A stretch of 64,000 bases of DNA, taken from the NCBI RefSeq assembly GCF_900129855.1, contig NZ_LT670819.1, forward strand, positions 806,001 through 870,000, given 5' to 3'. Source of the stretch: Streptomyces sp. 3214.6 (GTDB taxonomy: Bacteria; Actinomycetota; Actinomycetes; Streptomycetales; Streptomycetaceae). Positions within the stretch are counted from its first letter, which is position 1. Each line of letters starts with the position of its first letter. Position numbers and translations under genes: made by a program. This document shows, piece after piece, positions 39,349-48,080 of this stretch. The notes below the pieces were generated by a model. It did not search any database. It was not told where the DNA came from and worked only from the letters and a program-made list of their open reading frames with translations.

Positions 39349-39622
39349 GGCCCTTTCCTTTCCTTCGACTTCGTTGGATTCTCGCGATGAGTCCCGTCAG
39401 GACACCTCGGGTTCCCGGCTGTTATCCGGATCGGATGAAATGCGGCGCTCGTCTGCACGGGATGTGCGACGTGGCGGCTGATTCTCCGCCGATGCCGTTG
39501 CCTGGGAATTCGGGCTACAGCTTCACAGTCCGGGAATCCGACGGGCAAGGAACTTTCTCTAAGTCTCCGCGAAGTTTCCGGCCGACTGCCCGGGCCCGGT
39601 CGGTCCGGCGGTCAGGACACGG

Positions 39623-40150
39623 TCAGTTCCGCTCGGCGACCACGTCGAGCTCGATGGTGAGATGGCGGCCCATGGAACCCCTTCCCTTGGTCACACCGAA
39701 GGCGTACCGGTCGACGGTGGTGACCGCGTGGCACTCCAGCCGTCGTTCGTCACCGGAGAGGACGTCGAGGGTCAGGGCGGCCGGTTTGCTGATTCCGCGC
39801 ACCGTCAGGCGCCCGTGCAGCAGGTGGGCCTCGTCACCAGCCTCGACGCGCTCGCCGTGGAACTGCATCTCGGCGTGTGTGGCGACGTCCAGGAACGCGG
39901 GCCCGCGGACGTGCGTGTCGCGGTTGTCGTTGCCGGTGTCGATGCTGGCGGCGGAGACGTACGCCTCGACGGTCGAGGACTCCGCGGGATCCGCCACCAC
40001 CACCTCGCCCCGGGAGACGCCGAGGGTGCCGCGGACGACGACCAGTCCGAAGAAGTTGCGGATGCGGAACCGGACGGCCGACTGTGCGGGGTCAATCGTG
40101 TACGTGCCCGCGTGGGGCCTGAACTGCACGGCGTTGCCGTGAACGGCCAT
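39623..40150 (-). CDS. YceI-family lipid/isoprenoid-binding protein
   Basis: 175 residues without signal peptide. The lipocalin-like YceI fold is clear from GTYTIDPAQSAVRFRIRNFF, then FLDVATHAEMQFHG and KPAALTLDVL. Members bind long isoprenoid or polyketide-like chains in the barrel. Cytoplasmic copies occur in Streptomyces near stress and quinone genes. Here it may carry or protect a hydrophobic intermediate (inference). GAGGAG precedes the ATG. Confidence 0.85.
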   Translation of the reverse strand: MAVHGNAVQFRPHAGTYTIDPAQSAVRFRIRNFFGLVVVRGTLGVSRGEVVVADPAESSTVEAYVSAASIDTGNDNRDTHVRGPAFLDVATHAEMQFHGERVEAGDEAHLLHGRLTVRGISKPAALTLDVLSGDERRLECHAVTTVDRYAFGVTKGRGSMGRHLTIELDVVAERN

Positions 40151-40306
40151 TCTGCACTCCTCTGCGCTGTCGGAAGAGGGAACCGGAGCCTCTGGGCGGC
40201 GCCGGCTCCCGTATGTCGCCCCCGCCTCCCCGACGTACTGCCGAACCCTTGGACCAGTCCGCGGGGAGACACCGCCATGTGAGGGGCGAGAGGGAATGGG
40301 GGCCCG

Positions 40307-41734
40307 TCAGGCCGTGACGGGGTCCGGGTGTTCGGCGCTCTTCTCGCGGGTGCGTCCCGTCTGACGGGGCACCAGCGCGGCGGCCACGGAGGCGAGCAGG
40401 ACGGCCCCGGTTCCGGTCCACAGCGCGGGCGTGAGTCCGTCGACGAACTGCCGGGTCGACGTGTAGCCGCCCTGCGCGGAGAAGACCGCCGACATGGTCG
40501 CCACGCCCAGGGCCCCGCCCACCTCGCGCAGTGCGTTGTTGGAGCCGGAGGCGATGCCCTGTTCCTCGACGCGGACGCTGCTCATGACCAGGTTGGCCGT
40601 CGGGGCGAAGAAGAAGCCCATGCCCAGGCCGCTGATCACGAGGCTCGGGATCAGCTCGGGGTACGACACGTCGGGAGAGACGACCAGGGCGAGGAGCGCG
40701 AGTCCGGTGGCCTGGAACAGCAGTCCCGTGACCACGACCGGCTGCCCGCCGAAACGGTCGGAGAGCACGCCGGCGATCGGCGCCGCGATCATCGGCATGG
40801 CGGTCCACGGCAGCATCCGCACGCCCGCCTCCATCGGCGAGTAGCCGCCGACGTCCTGGAGGAACTGGCTGAGCAGGAAGATGGACCCGAACATGCCGAC
40901 GAACATGAAGAGGCTGGCGGCGTTGACGGAGCTGAAGGCGCGGCTGCGGAAGAGACGCATGGGCAGCATCGGGTTCGCCGCGCGCGTCTCGTAGCCGATG
41001 AAGGCGGCGAGCAGGACGATGCCGCCGATCAGGCCGGTCAGGACGGGCGAGCTGGACCAGCCGTCTGCGTTGCCGCGGATCAGCCCGTAGACGATGCCGA
41101 ACAGGCCGGCGCTGACGAGTGCGGTGCCGGGCAGGTCGAGCCGCGGGTAGGGGCCGCGGCTCTCGTCCAGGCGCAGCAGGGCCAGCGGGACGAGTACGGC
41201 TCCCAGCGGGACATTGACCCAGAAGATCCATTGCCAGGAGAGGTGTTCGGTGAGCGTGCCGCCGATCAGCGGGCCCGCGGCCACGGCGAGGCCGTTGACC
41301 GCGCCCCAGACGCCGAAGGCGGCGCCCCGCCGCTCGGGCGCGACAGCGGCGGAAAGCAGGGTGAGGGTGAGCGGCATCATGATCGCGGCGCCGAGTCCCT
41401 GTACGGCCCGCGCCGCGATGAGGGCCTCCATGCCGGGCGCGAGGGCGGCGCCCGCGGAGGCGACGGTGAAGATGCCGAGGCCGACGGCGAAGAGCAGGCG
41501 GCGGCCGAACCGGTCGCCGAGGGCGGCGCCCAGCATCAGGAGCACGGCGAAGGTGAGGGTGTAGGCGCTCACCGTCCACTCCAGATCGCCGAGTCCGCCG
41601 CCCAGGTCCTCGCGGATCGAGGGCAGGGCGGTGGTGACGACGAGGTTGTCGAGGGCGGCCATGAAGCCGGCCGCGCTGGCGATGATCAGCGTCCATAACG
41701 CGGTGTCGCGACGGGCTGCCGGTCGCTGTTGCAT
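40307..41734 (-). CDS. DHA2-type MFS drug exporter
   Basis: 475 residues with about 14 transmembrane helices. Motif A reads GAALGDRFGRRLLFAVG at about 67-83. The antiporter motif region is AAGPLIGGTLTEHLSWQWIF at about 151-170. A proton-driven exporter of aromatic drugs, EmrB/QacA type. The neighbouring FabI gene lies 69 bp upstream on the same strand, so exporter and target-like enzyme may form a resistance pair. A second exporter is at 55170. Confidence 0.88.
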   Translation of the reverse strand: MQQRPAARRDTALWTLIIASAAGFMAALDNLVVTTALPSIREDLGGGLGDLEWTVSAYTLTFAVLLMLGAALGDRFGRRLLFAVGLGIFTVASAGAALAPGMEALIAARAVQGLGAAIMMPLTLTLLSAAVAPERRGAAFGVWGAVNGLAVAAGPLIGGTLTEHLSWQWIFWVNVPLGAVLVPLALLRLDESRGPYPRLDLPGTALVSAGLFGIVYGLIRGNADGWSSSPVLTGLIGGIVLLAAFIGYETRAANPMLPMRLFRSRAFSSVNAASLFMFVGMFGSIFLLSQFLQDVGGYSPMEAGVRMLPWTAMPMIAAPIAGVLSDRFGGQPVVVTGLLFQATGLALLALVVSPDVSYPELIPSLVISGLGMGFFFAPTANLVMSSVRVEEQGIASGSNNALREVGGALGVATMSAVFSAQGGYTSTRQFVDGLTPALWTGTGAVLLASVAAALVPRQTGRTREKSAEHPDPVTA

Positions 41735-41803
41735 GACGCTCCTGTGGAGTTCGGTGATCGGTGATCGGTGGTCACGGGGTCCCGCCGACGGTCCCCGGCA
41801 GTG

Positions 41804-42583
41804 CTATCCGCCGACGGCGTGCAGTCCGCCGTCGACGTGGACGACCTCGCCAGTGGTCTTCGGGAACCAGTCGGACAGCAGGGCGATCACGCCGCGTGCG
41901 GCGGGCTCGGGGTCGTTGATGTCCCACTCCATCGGGGAGCGTTCGTCCCACACCCTGACGAGGTGGGCGAAGCCGGGAATGGAGCGGGCGGCGACCGTCT
42001 TGATCGGGCCCGCGGAGACAAGGTTGACGCGTATGTTCCGGTCGGCCAGGTCGCGGGCGAGGTAGCGTGACGTCGATTCGAGGGCGGCTTTGGCCACGCC
42101 CATCCAGTCGTACATCGGCCAGGTGACCTGCGAGTCCAGGCTCATGCCGACCACGGAGCCGCCGCGCCGCTCCAGGAGCGGCAGCAGGGCCGTGGTGAGG
42201 GACTTCAGGGAGTACGCCGAGATCTCGACGGCCGTGGCCACCGAGGACCAAGGGGTGTTGAGGAAGTTGCCGCCGAGGGCGTCCTGCGGGCTGAAGCCGA
42301 TGGAGTGCACGACCCCGTCGAGGCCGACGCCTTCGCCGAGGTGTTCGCCGACCCGGGCGGCGAGGTCGTCCAGGTGTTGCTGGTTCTGGACGTCGAGTTC
42401 GATGAGGGGGGCCGGCTTCGGGAGCCGACGGGCCGCCCGTTCCACGGCCGAGAGCCGGCCGAAGCCGGTCAGGACGACCTCGGCGCCTTCCTCCTGAGCG
42501 AGGTGTGCCACGTGGAAGGCGATGGAGAAGTCGGTCAGGACGCCGGTGACCAGGATGCGCTTGCCTGCGAGTATTCCACTCAT
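41804..42583 (-). CDS. fabI: enoyl-ACP reductase FabI/InhA-type
   Basis: 259 residues. FabI features: GKRILVTGVLTDFSIAFHVA at the start, SIGFSPQDALGG, and catalytic Tyr158 and Lys165 in MYDWMGVAKAAL, the same numbering as mycobacterial InhA. Phe149 of InhA is Leu here. It reduces enoyl-ACP in fatty-acid synthesis. A copy beside an exporter in a polyketide locus could be a resistant target duplicate, or could supply a reduced acyl group. A palindrome covers its presumed promoter (42702-42717). Confidence 0.9.
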   Translation of the reverse strand: MSGILAGKRILVTGVLTDFSIAFHVAHLAQEEGAEVVLTGFGRLSAVERAARRLPKPAPLIELDVQNQQHLDDLAARVGEHLGEGVGLDGVVHSIGFSPQDALGGNFLNTPWSSVATAVEISAYSLKSLTTALLPLLERRGGSVVGMSLDSQVTWPMYDWMGVAKAALESTSRYLARDLADRNIRVNLVSAGPIKTVAARSIPGFAHLVRVWDERSPMEWDINDPEPAARGVIALLSDWFPKTTGEVVHVDGGLHAVGG

Positions 42584-42701
42584 GGTGCTCAGTGACCCAT
42601 GCCCAATCCGCCGCCCCGGCATGGCGGGACGGCTCCAGTGGTAGTGGTGTGTGAGGCTGCTGCTCAAGAAGGCGCACGGCATGCGCCGCCCCGGCCCGCA
42701 C

Positions 42702-42717
42702 GTAAACTATACTTTAC
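42702..42717. promoter_or_regulatory. near-palindrome in the fabI promoter region
   Basis: GTAAACTATACTTTAC, symmetric at 14 of 16 positions, in an AT-rich island 119 bp upstream of the fabI ATG. It includes a TATAGT element on the minus strand suitable as a -10. Probably an operator overlapping the promoter. Confidence 0.5.
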
Positions 42718-42847
42718 CGACGGTCGCCGAGGCCACACAGCAACGCACTCCCGCGCCACAGAACCCAGGTATCGGCCGCACGGACCACCACGGCGGCCGA
42801 ACTCGGCGGCGGGACAGGCTGCGCCTCAGGCCCGACTACGGCAGCCG

Positions 42848-43336
42848 TCAGCCGCGCTCCGTCGTGGAGGGGAGGGCCTGTTCGTCGAGCGCGTCGAGCA
42901 TCTTGAGGAGTTGGCGGCGCATCGCGGGGGTCATCTCCCCCGCCCGCATGGCGATGGTGCGCACCTGACGGTCGGTGAGCTTGCGCTCCAGCTCTTCCAG
43001 TTCCTCGACCTCTTCGACGCCGAGCAGATAGGCGGCCGTGATGGGTGGCATGCCCGGCGCGCGGCGCTCGTCGAAGAACTTGGCGATGGCCTTGACGACG
43101 GCGATGGTCGGGTTGACGTTGCGCCCGGAACGCAGTGCCGCCAGGTAGACGCGGGAGACCGTCGTGTCGTGGGAGGGATCTTCGGTGATCTTCCGCGCTA
43201 CGTACGGCGTGGAGTACGACTGCGTACGGCCGTTGCCGTCCTCGTACGTCACCGACGCGAAGAGATCGTTCAGGCACTGGGTGAAGTCACCGGCGGGCCG
43301 AGGCCAGCTCGTGGCCCCACTGTCACCACCCGCCAC
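42848..43336 (-). CDS. XRE-family-like regulator of the ImmA/MAB_1171c set
   Basis: 162 residues. A helix-turn-helix-like N-terminal half: FTQCLNDLFASVTYEDGNGR, TPYVARKITEDPSHDTTVSR and LAALRSGRNVNPTIAVVKAI, the pattern of Streptomyces XRE proteins that read 'pick a motif, then a domain-size anchor'. An acidic helix (GVEEVEELEELERKL) and a leucine-rich C-terminus follow. GTG start with AAGGAG six bases upstream. It lies downstream of a membrane protein and an ImmA protease on the same strand; ImmA proteases usually cleave XRE repressors, so this is the likely substrate. Confidence 0.7.
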   Translation of the reverse strand: MAGGDSGATSWPRPAGDFTQCLNDLFASVTYEDGNGRTQSYSTPYVARKITEDPSHDTTVSRVYLAALRSGRNVNPTIAVVKAIAKFFDERRAPGMPPITAAYLLGVEEVEELEELERKLTDRQVRTIAMRAGEMTPAMRRQLLKMLDALDEQALPSTTERG

Positions 43337-43606
43337 TGCGTGCTCCTTTCCCCACCCGGCCAAAGTAAATGCGCCCCCCGACTTTACAGGAGAAAACTCT
43401 GAGCAGACAGCGTGTCCCGCTTGACCGTCGCGCCGGTGACGCGTGCCGCGCGGGTACGGGGGACGGCGCGGGGCCGCGCCGCTGTGGCGCCGTGACACAC
43501 GCGAAGGACGGGGACTCCCGGGAGAGGGCGCGGGCCGATGGAGGGACGCGGTGGGCGACACACCTGCGGAGCGGTGATGTCGGATCGCGGCGAGCCCCGG
43601 GAGGCG

Positions 43607-44848
43607 TCAGTCGCGTGCGGAACCCGCCGTCCGGGCGGGCGTGCCGGCCGGGCTCGCAGGGACCTTTCCCGAAGCCTGAACCTTTGTCAACGCCCTGGAC
43701 AGATTCACCAGCCACCGCGCGTCCGAGTCCAGGTCGTGGCCGCCGCCGTCCGGGACGGCGCACCGCTCACCGGCGGGGACGTCACGGGCCTTGCGCTCCA
43801 GCGCCGCGGCCACCACCGCGGCACCCGCGTGGATGTCGAGCTCCCCGCCCGTGAGTCCGCGCGCCGCGCCCTCGGCCCGCGCGTCCCGCTCGACGCCGAG
43901 GGCGCAGTACGGCGTGAGACGGACCAGCCCGTCCCGTATCTCGATCACCCGCCGGTAGTAGGCGCGGGCCCGCCAGGGCCAGACGTACGAACTCCGGGTC
44001 CACCACGGCTCGGAGGCGCGGGGCAGGGCGAGTTCGGGATAGGCGTCGTGCAACGCCCGCCAGAGCGGGCCCAGTTCGTGGAAGACGGCTCGTCGTGCGA
44101 CAACGGCCGAGGCGCGGCCGACCAGTTCGACGGTGACGGGGTGGGTGACTCCGCCGACCAGCATCCACACGCCGAACAGGGCGGTGATGTACCAGACGGT
44201 GTTCAGTACGCCCTGCACACCCGGGTCCACGGTGAACAGCTGCAGCGTCAGCACCGAGCAGACCTTGAAGACACAGGCGAACAGCTCCGCGACCAGCGCG
44301 ACCGAGAGAATGCGCAGCGCGTTGCGCAGGTTCCTGCGGATCGTGACGACGGAGTACACCAGCGACCAGCGCATCGCCATGGCGGCGACACCGCCGATGT
44401 ACCCGGAAACGATCATGACGAAGACGGCCTCGCTGCCGTGGCTGCGGTTCAGCCACTCGGCGGGAGAGGCCCGCAGCGCTTCGGGCGAGGCGCCCCACAC
44501 CACGGTGGCGGCCGCGACGGCCAGCAGCAGGCAGGAGACGGCGCCCGTCTGGGACCGGTCCTCCTCCGGCCCCGCGGCCGACATGTGGAAGAACTGCAGC
44601 AGCCAGAAGGCGGCCGCCATGCACACCACGCAGGTGACCAGCACGTTGACGCCTCTGGTCGTGCTCAGCAGCCAGGAGTAGACGCTGGGGTGGAAGAGCA
44701 TGAGCGCCACCGCGATACAGACGGTGCACGTGGCGATGGCCCTGAGCGGCCGGTCCTCGGGCGCCCGCCGGGCGTGGACGACCCTGCTCGCCGCGCACAG
44801 AGCGACCATGAGGTCGATGTAGGTGCAGATGAATATCTTGACGTGCAC
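43607..44848 (-). CDS. MAB_1171c-like membrane protein
   Basis: 413 residues. Seven or so transmembrane helices in the first 240 residues, starting at residue 8 without a signal peptide. A cytoplasmic C-terminal half follows, containing RRAVFHELGPLWRALHDAYP, RVIEIRDGLVRLTPY and a long Ala/Arg helix. This architecture is that of MAB_1171c-family proteins, common in Streptomyces next to ImmA and XRE genes. Role unknown; a membrane sensor that controls the protease is an attractive guess. The C-terminal tail is low complexity. Confidence 0.75.
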   Translation of the reverse strand: MHVKIFICTYIDLMVALCAASRVVHARRAPEDRPLRAIATCTVCIAVALMLFHPSVYSWLLSTTRGVNVLVTCVVCMAAAFWLLQFFHMSAAGPEEDRSQTGAVSCLLLAVAAATVVWGASPEALRASPAEWLNRSHGSEAVFVMIVSGYIGGVAAMAMRWSLVYSVVTIRRNLRNALRILSVALVAELFACVFKVCSVLTLQLFTVDPGVQGVLNTVWYITALFGVWMLVGGVTHPVTVELVGRASAVVARRAVFHELGPLWRALHDAYPELALPRASEPWWTRSSYVWPWRARAYYRRVIEIRDGLVRLTPYCALGVERDARAEGAARGLTGGELDIHAGAAVVAAALERKARDVPAGERCAVPDGGGHDLDSDARWLVNLSRALTKVQASGKVPASPAGTPARTAGSARD

Positions 44849-44934
44849 GGCTCACCCCGTACCGGGAGGGCGGACACGGCCGCTGTCCGACGCCGCGTCG
44901 GCCAGGTAGGTTCGCCCGGCGGGCGTCACGCGGG

Positions 44935-45441
44935 TCACAGCCAGCAGGTCCGGTTCCTGAGGGCCTCCCCCATGCGTTCGAGCACGGGGTCCTCCGGGTC
45001 GGCAGCGCTGTCGAGGCCCTGGCAGACGCCGCGCATGGCGGACCGTTCCAGAATGATCGTGGCGATCAGCTCGGCCTCCAACTCCTCTTCCGAGTCGTAG
45101 ACCGTACGCATGCGCACGCGGCCGGCGTCCGAGTCGTGGCGCATGGGGTCGGCCGCGGGTACCTCGACATGGCCGACCAGGATATGGCCGACCTCGTGAA
45201 GGATGATGTGGTCCTGATGCGGGCGCGTGGTGTCCTGCTGATAGAAAATCACGTCGGCGGTCTCGGTGGCGACGCAGACCCCCAAAGGTCCGGGCGACTC
45301 GAGGGGGTAAGGGATCAACCGAATTTCCCGGCCCCGGCGATCACCCAAGCGTCTGCATAAGTCGTGCACATCGAGCGGATACCCGACTTCGAGGTCTCGT
45401 AAGAGATTGCGGCATCGACGCCGCAACCTGCGCTTCCTCAT
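44935..45441 (-). CDS. ImmA/IrrE-type metalloprotease
   Basis: 168 residues. Zinc motif HEVGH at about 82-86 within HIILHEVGHILVGHVEVP; a downstream glutamate-rich helix (SEEELEAELIATIILERS) supplies the third ligand. The family cleaves XRE repressors to switch genes on. An Arg-rich first 15 residues may contact DNA. Codons 14 and 28 are both TTA (45400-45402 and 45358-45360), so synthesis should be delayed until bldA tRNA appears. It diverges from the PKS operon across a 775-bp region. Confidence 0.85.
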   Translation of the reverse strand: MRKRRLRRRCRNLLRDLEVGYPLDVHDLCRRLGDRRGREIRLIPYPLESPGPLGVCVATETADVIFYQQDTTRPHQDHIILHEVGHILVGHVEVPAADPMRHDSDAGRVRMRTVYDSEEELEAELIATIILERSAMRGVCQGLDSAADPEDPVLERMGEALRNRTCWL

Positions 45442-46216
45442 GTTCCCCCTAAGACAGGGTGCCACTGTGCTGATATCACTGACAGTCTCTGCCAACTCTA
45501 GCCCAGCGAGGCCGAGTTGCACAGAAACATTTACATGGCCGTAACAAGCGTCGACGCCGCTTCCGGTCCGACCGACTCGCGCGTCCGCCCCGCACCCGGC
45601 CTTCATCCACCACAAACGCCCTGATCAGCCACGAGCGAACACGATACGCGTGACATTCACCCTCACGACGTACGCCAAACATCCCCGATGCGATCCGATT
45701 GATAATTCCAGAAACCAACCATGTGAAATTCGGCAGGCGCGCCGACTTACTTCTGCGCCGCACGCCTTTCTCGATCACTGACACCCTCCGGCACAAGGCC
45801 CGGCAGCCCTGACCAGCGCGAGGGCGAGGGAGCGATTAGCCACAGAACCCCATATGTCACGCATTGAGTGCCAGATCGGACAAGCGGGACCGGAGCGGGA
45901 ACGCAAGAACGGCTAGCGAAAACTTCATCCTGGCTTAGAGGAAGGTCCTTGACCGTCCCTCGATCGAACAACAAAGCTAAGGGTCACCGCCTGACGGACT
46001 GCCGCAGGCGGCCGGGGAAAGGCACCTGATCGTTCTATCGCGCCGGCCTGCATATCGCGGCGATCCCCGAAACGGCCCGGAATTCACAACCCTTTTCCCG
46101 ACGCGTGTTCGCCCGCGGAATCGGTCCGTCCGGGCCTCTCTCCGGTTCGAAGATTGAACGATCCGGGGTTTCACGATGCCGAAGGCAACACCGAACGGTT
46201 CGGTCTAGGAGGGTTC
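45442..46216. promoter_or_regulatory. 775-bp divergent control region of the polyketide locus
   Basis: No gene supported. GC is visibly lower than in the flanking genes. It separates the minus-strand ImmA gene from the plus-strand PKS operon and should hold both promoters. Short frames in it lack coding character. The only strong motif is the palindrome at 46190-46204; a weaker one, GTTCGAAGATTGAAC, lies at 46144-46158. Confidence 0.6.
46190..46204. promoter_or_regulatory. 15-bp palindrome at the 5' end of the PKS operon
   Basis: ACCGAAC-G-GTTCGGT, perfect 7-bp arms, ending two bases before the AGGAGGG ribosome site (46207-46213). Either a repressor operator in the leader or an RNA hairpin that could mask the ribosome site. 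Confidence 0.6.
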
Positions 46217-47671
46217 ATGGACACCGCGGTGATAGTTGTGGGAGCCGGTCCCGCAGGGCTCATGTTGGCGGGCGAGTTACGCCTGGCCGGCGTCGAGGTG
46301 ACGGTACTGGAACGGCTCCCCGAGTCCACCGGGGAGTCCCGCGGACTGGGCTTCACCACCCGCACGATGGAAGTCTTCGACCAGCGGGGACTGCTGCCCC
46401 GCTTCGGCGAGTTGGAGACGAGCGCCCAAGGTCACTTCGGCGGCATCCCGCTGGACCTGTCCGTTCTCGACGGCGCCCACCTGCCCAACAAGACGATCCC
46501 CCAGTCACGCACCGAGGGCGTCCTGGAGGAGTGGGCCACCGAACTGGGCGCGGACATCCGGCGCGGACACGAGGTGGTGGCGCTGTCCGAGGGACCCGAC
46601 CACGTCGAGGTGGAGGTCCGGGGCCCGGCGGGAACGCAGCGACTGCGCGGCGCCTACCTGGTCGGCTGCGACGGCGGGCGGAGCACCATCCGCAACCTGG
46701 CGGGCTTCGACTTCCCGGGCACCGCCGCCACGCTGGAGATGTACCTGGCCGACGTGCGGGGTCTCGATCTCCGTCAGCGCATGATCGGAGAGACGCTGCC
46801 CGGCGGCATGGTGATGGTCGGTCACCTGGACGGCGGCATCACCCGTCTCATCGTCTGCGAGGGCGGCACCCCGCCGAAGAAGCGCACCACGCCCGTCCCG
46901 TACGCCGATGTGGCGGCGGCCTGGCAGCGGCTGACCGGTGAGGACATCTCCCACGGGGAGCCGGTGTGGATCAGTTCCTTCGGGGACGCCACCCGGCAGG
47001 TCACCGAGTACCGCAAGGGCCGGGTGCTGCTGGCCGGCGATTCCGCCCACATCCACCTCCCCGCCGGCGGCCAGGGGATGAACACAAGCCTCCAGGACTC
47101 GGTGAACCTCGGCTGGAAGCTCGCCGCGGTGGTGCGCGGCACCGCGCCGCGGTCACTGCTCGACACCTACCACGGCGAGCGCCACCCGGTCGGGGAGCGG
47201 CTGATGATGAACACCCGGGCCCAGGGGCTGCTGTTCCTGAGCGGCTCGGAGATGCAGCCGCTGCGCGAAGTGCTGCGCGAGCTGACCGCCTACCCGGACG
47301 TCACCCTGCATCTGGCCCGCATGGTGAGCGGACTCGAGATCCGCTACGACGTCGGCGAGGGCGACCACCCGCTGCTCGGCCGCCGGCTGCCGCACGTGGA
47401 ACTGGTCGGCGGCGACACCAAGACGAGCACCACCCGACTGCTGCACGCGGCCCGGGGCGTACTGCTCGACCTGGCGGACGACGCTCCGCTGCGCGAGACC
47501 GCCGAGCCCTGGGCGGACCGGGTCGACGTCGTCACCGCCACCCCGCACGAGACCGGCCCGCTGGCGGACACCACCGCCGTGCTGGTCCGCCCGGACGGCC
47601 ACGTGGCCTGGACGGCCTCGCGCCCGCAGGACCTCCGCGCCGCCCTGGAGCGCTGGTTCGGTCCCGCCTGA
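46217..47671 (+). CDS. FAD-dependent aromatic hydroxylase, PgaE/UrdE-like
   Basis: 484 residues. N-terminal FAD motif VVGAGPAGLMLAGEL, middle motif YLVGCDGGRSTIRNLAGF, and GD motif GRVLLAGDSAHIHLPAGGQG. Length and order match angucycline C-12 hydroxylases (PgaE, UrdE, LanE), which act on the prejadomycin-type intermediate in the cytosol with NADPH. ATG at 46217 after AGGAGGG. Codon 21 is TTA (46277-46279), so expression is probably bldA-controlled. First gene of the PKS operon. Confidence 0.9.
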   Translation: MDTAVIVVGAGPAGLMLAGELRLAGVEVTVLERLPESTGESRGLGFTTRTMEVFDQRGLLPRFGELETSAQGHFGGIPLDLSVLDGAHLPNKTIPQSRTEGVLEEWATELGADIRRGHEVVALSEGPDHVEVEVRGPAGTQRLRGAYLVGCDGGRSTIRNLAGFDFPGTAATLEMYLADVRGLDLRQRMIGETLPGGMVMVGHLDGGITRLIVCEGGTPPKKRTTPVPYADVAAAWQRLTGEDISHGEPVWISSFGDATRQVTEYRKGRVLLAGDSAHIHLPAGGQGMNTSLQDSVNLGWKLAAVVRGTAPRSLLDTYHGERHPVGERLMMNTRAQGLLFLSGSEMQPLREVLRELTAYPDVTLHLARMVSGLEIRYDVGEGDHPLLGRRLPHVELVGGDTKTSTTRLLHAARGVLLDLADDAPLRETAEPWADRVDVVTATPHETGPLADTTAVLVRPDGHVAWTASRPQDLRAALERWFGPA

Positions 47672-47750
47672 CACCCGCACGAGCCACCCGTCCGACCCCT
47701 CGGCGGAACCTGTCCGCCCGGTCGAAGCGCAGGCAAAGGAGACGCACATC

Positions 47751-48080
47751 ATGCACAGCACCCTGATCGTCGCCCGCATGGAGCCCCACTCCGGCGGCGA
47801 CGTGGCCCGGTTGTTCGGTGAGTTCGACGCCACCGAGATGCCCCACCTGATGGGCACCCGGCGGCGGCAGCTCTTCTCCTACCGCGGTCTGTACTTCCAC
47901 CTCCAGGACTTCGACACCGACGACGGCGGCGCCGCCATCCAGGAGGCCAAGGACCACCCGGCCTTCGTGCGGATCAGCGATGACCTCAAGCCCTTCATCG
48001 GTGCCTACGACCCGGCCACCTGGCGGTCGCCGGCGGACGCGATGGCCACCCGGTTCTACCACTGGAACTCGGCCATATGA
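47751..48080 (+). CDS. TcmI-type polyketide cyclase, PgaF/JadI-like
   Basis: 109 residues, a single ferredoxin-like TcmI domain. Features: [40 protein letters not shown] and LYFHLQDFD. Cyclases of this size in angucycline clusters close the last rings to give the bent benz[a]anthracene frame. Ends with an ATGA overlap into KS-alpha, so stoichiometry is coupled to the minimal PKS. Confidence 0.9.
   Translation: MHSTLIVARMEPHSGGDVARLFGEFDATEMPHLMGTRRRQLFSYRGLYFHLQDFDTDDGGAAIQEAKDHPAFVRISDDLKPFIGAYDPATWRSPADAMATRFYHWNSAI

Noticed and set aside
45600..45974. Small frames in the PKS control region
   Set aside because: No coding-type codon bias, no ribosome site and no similarity recognised.
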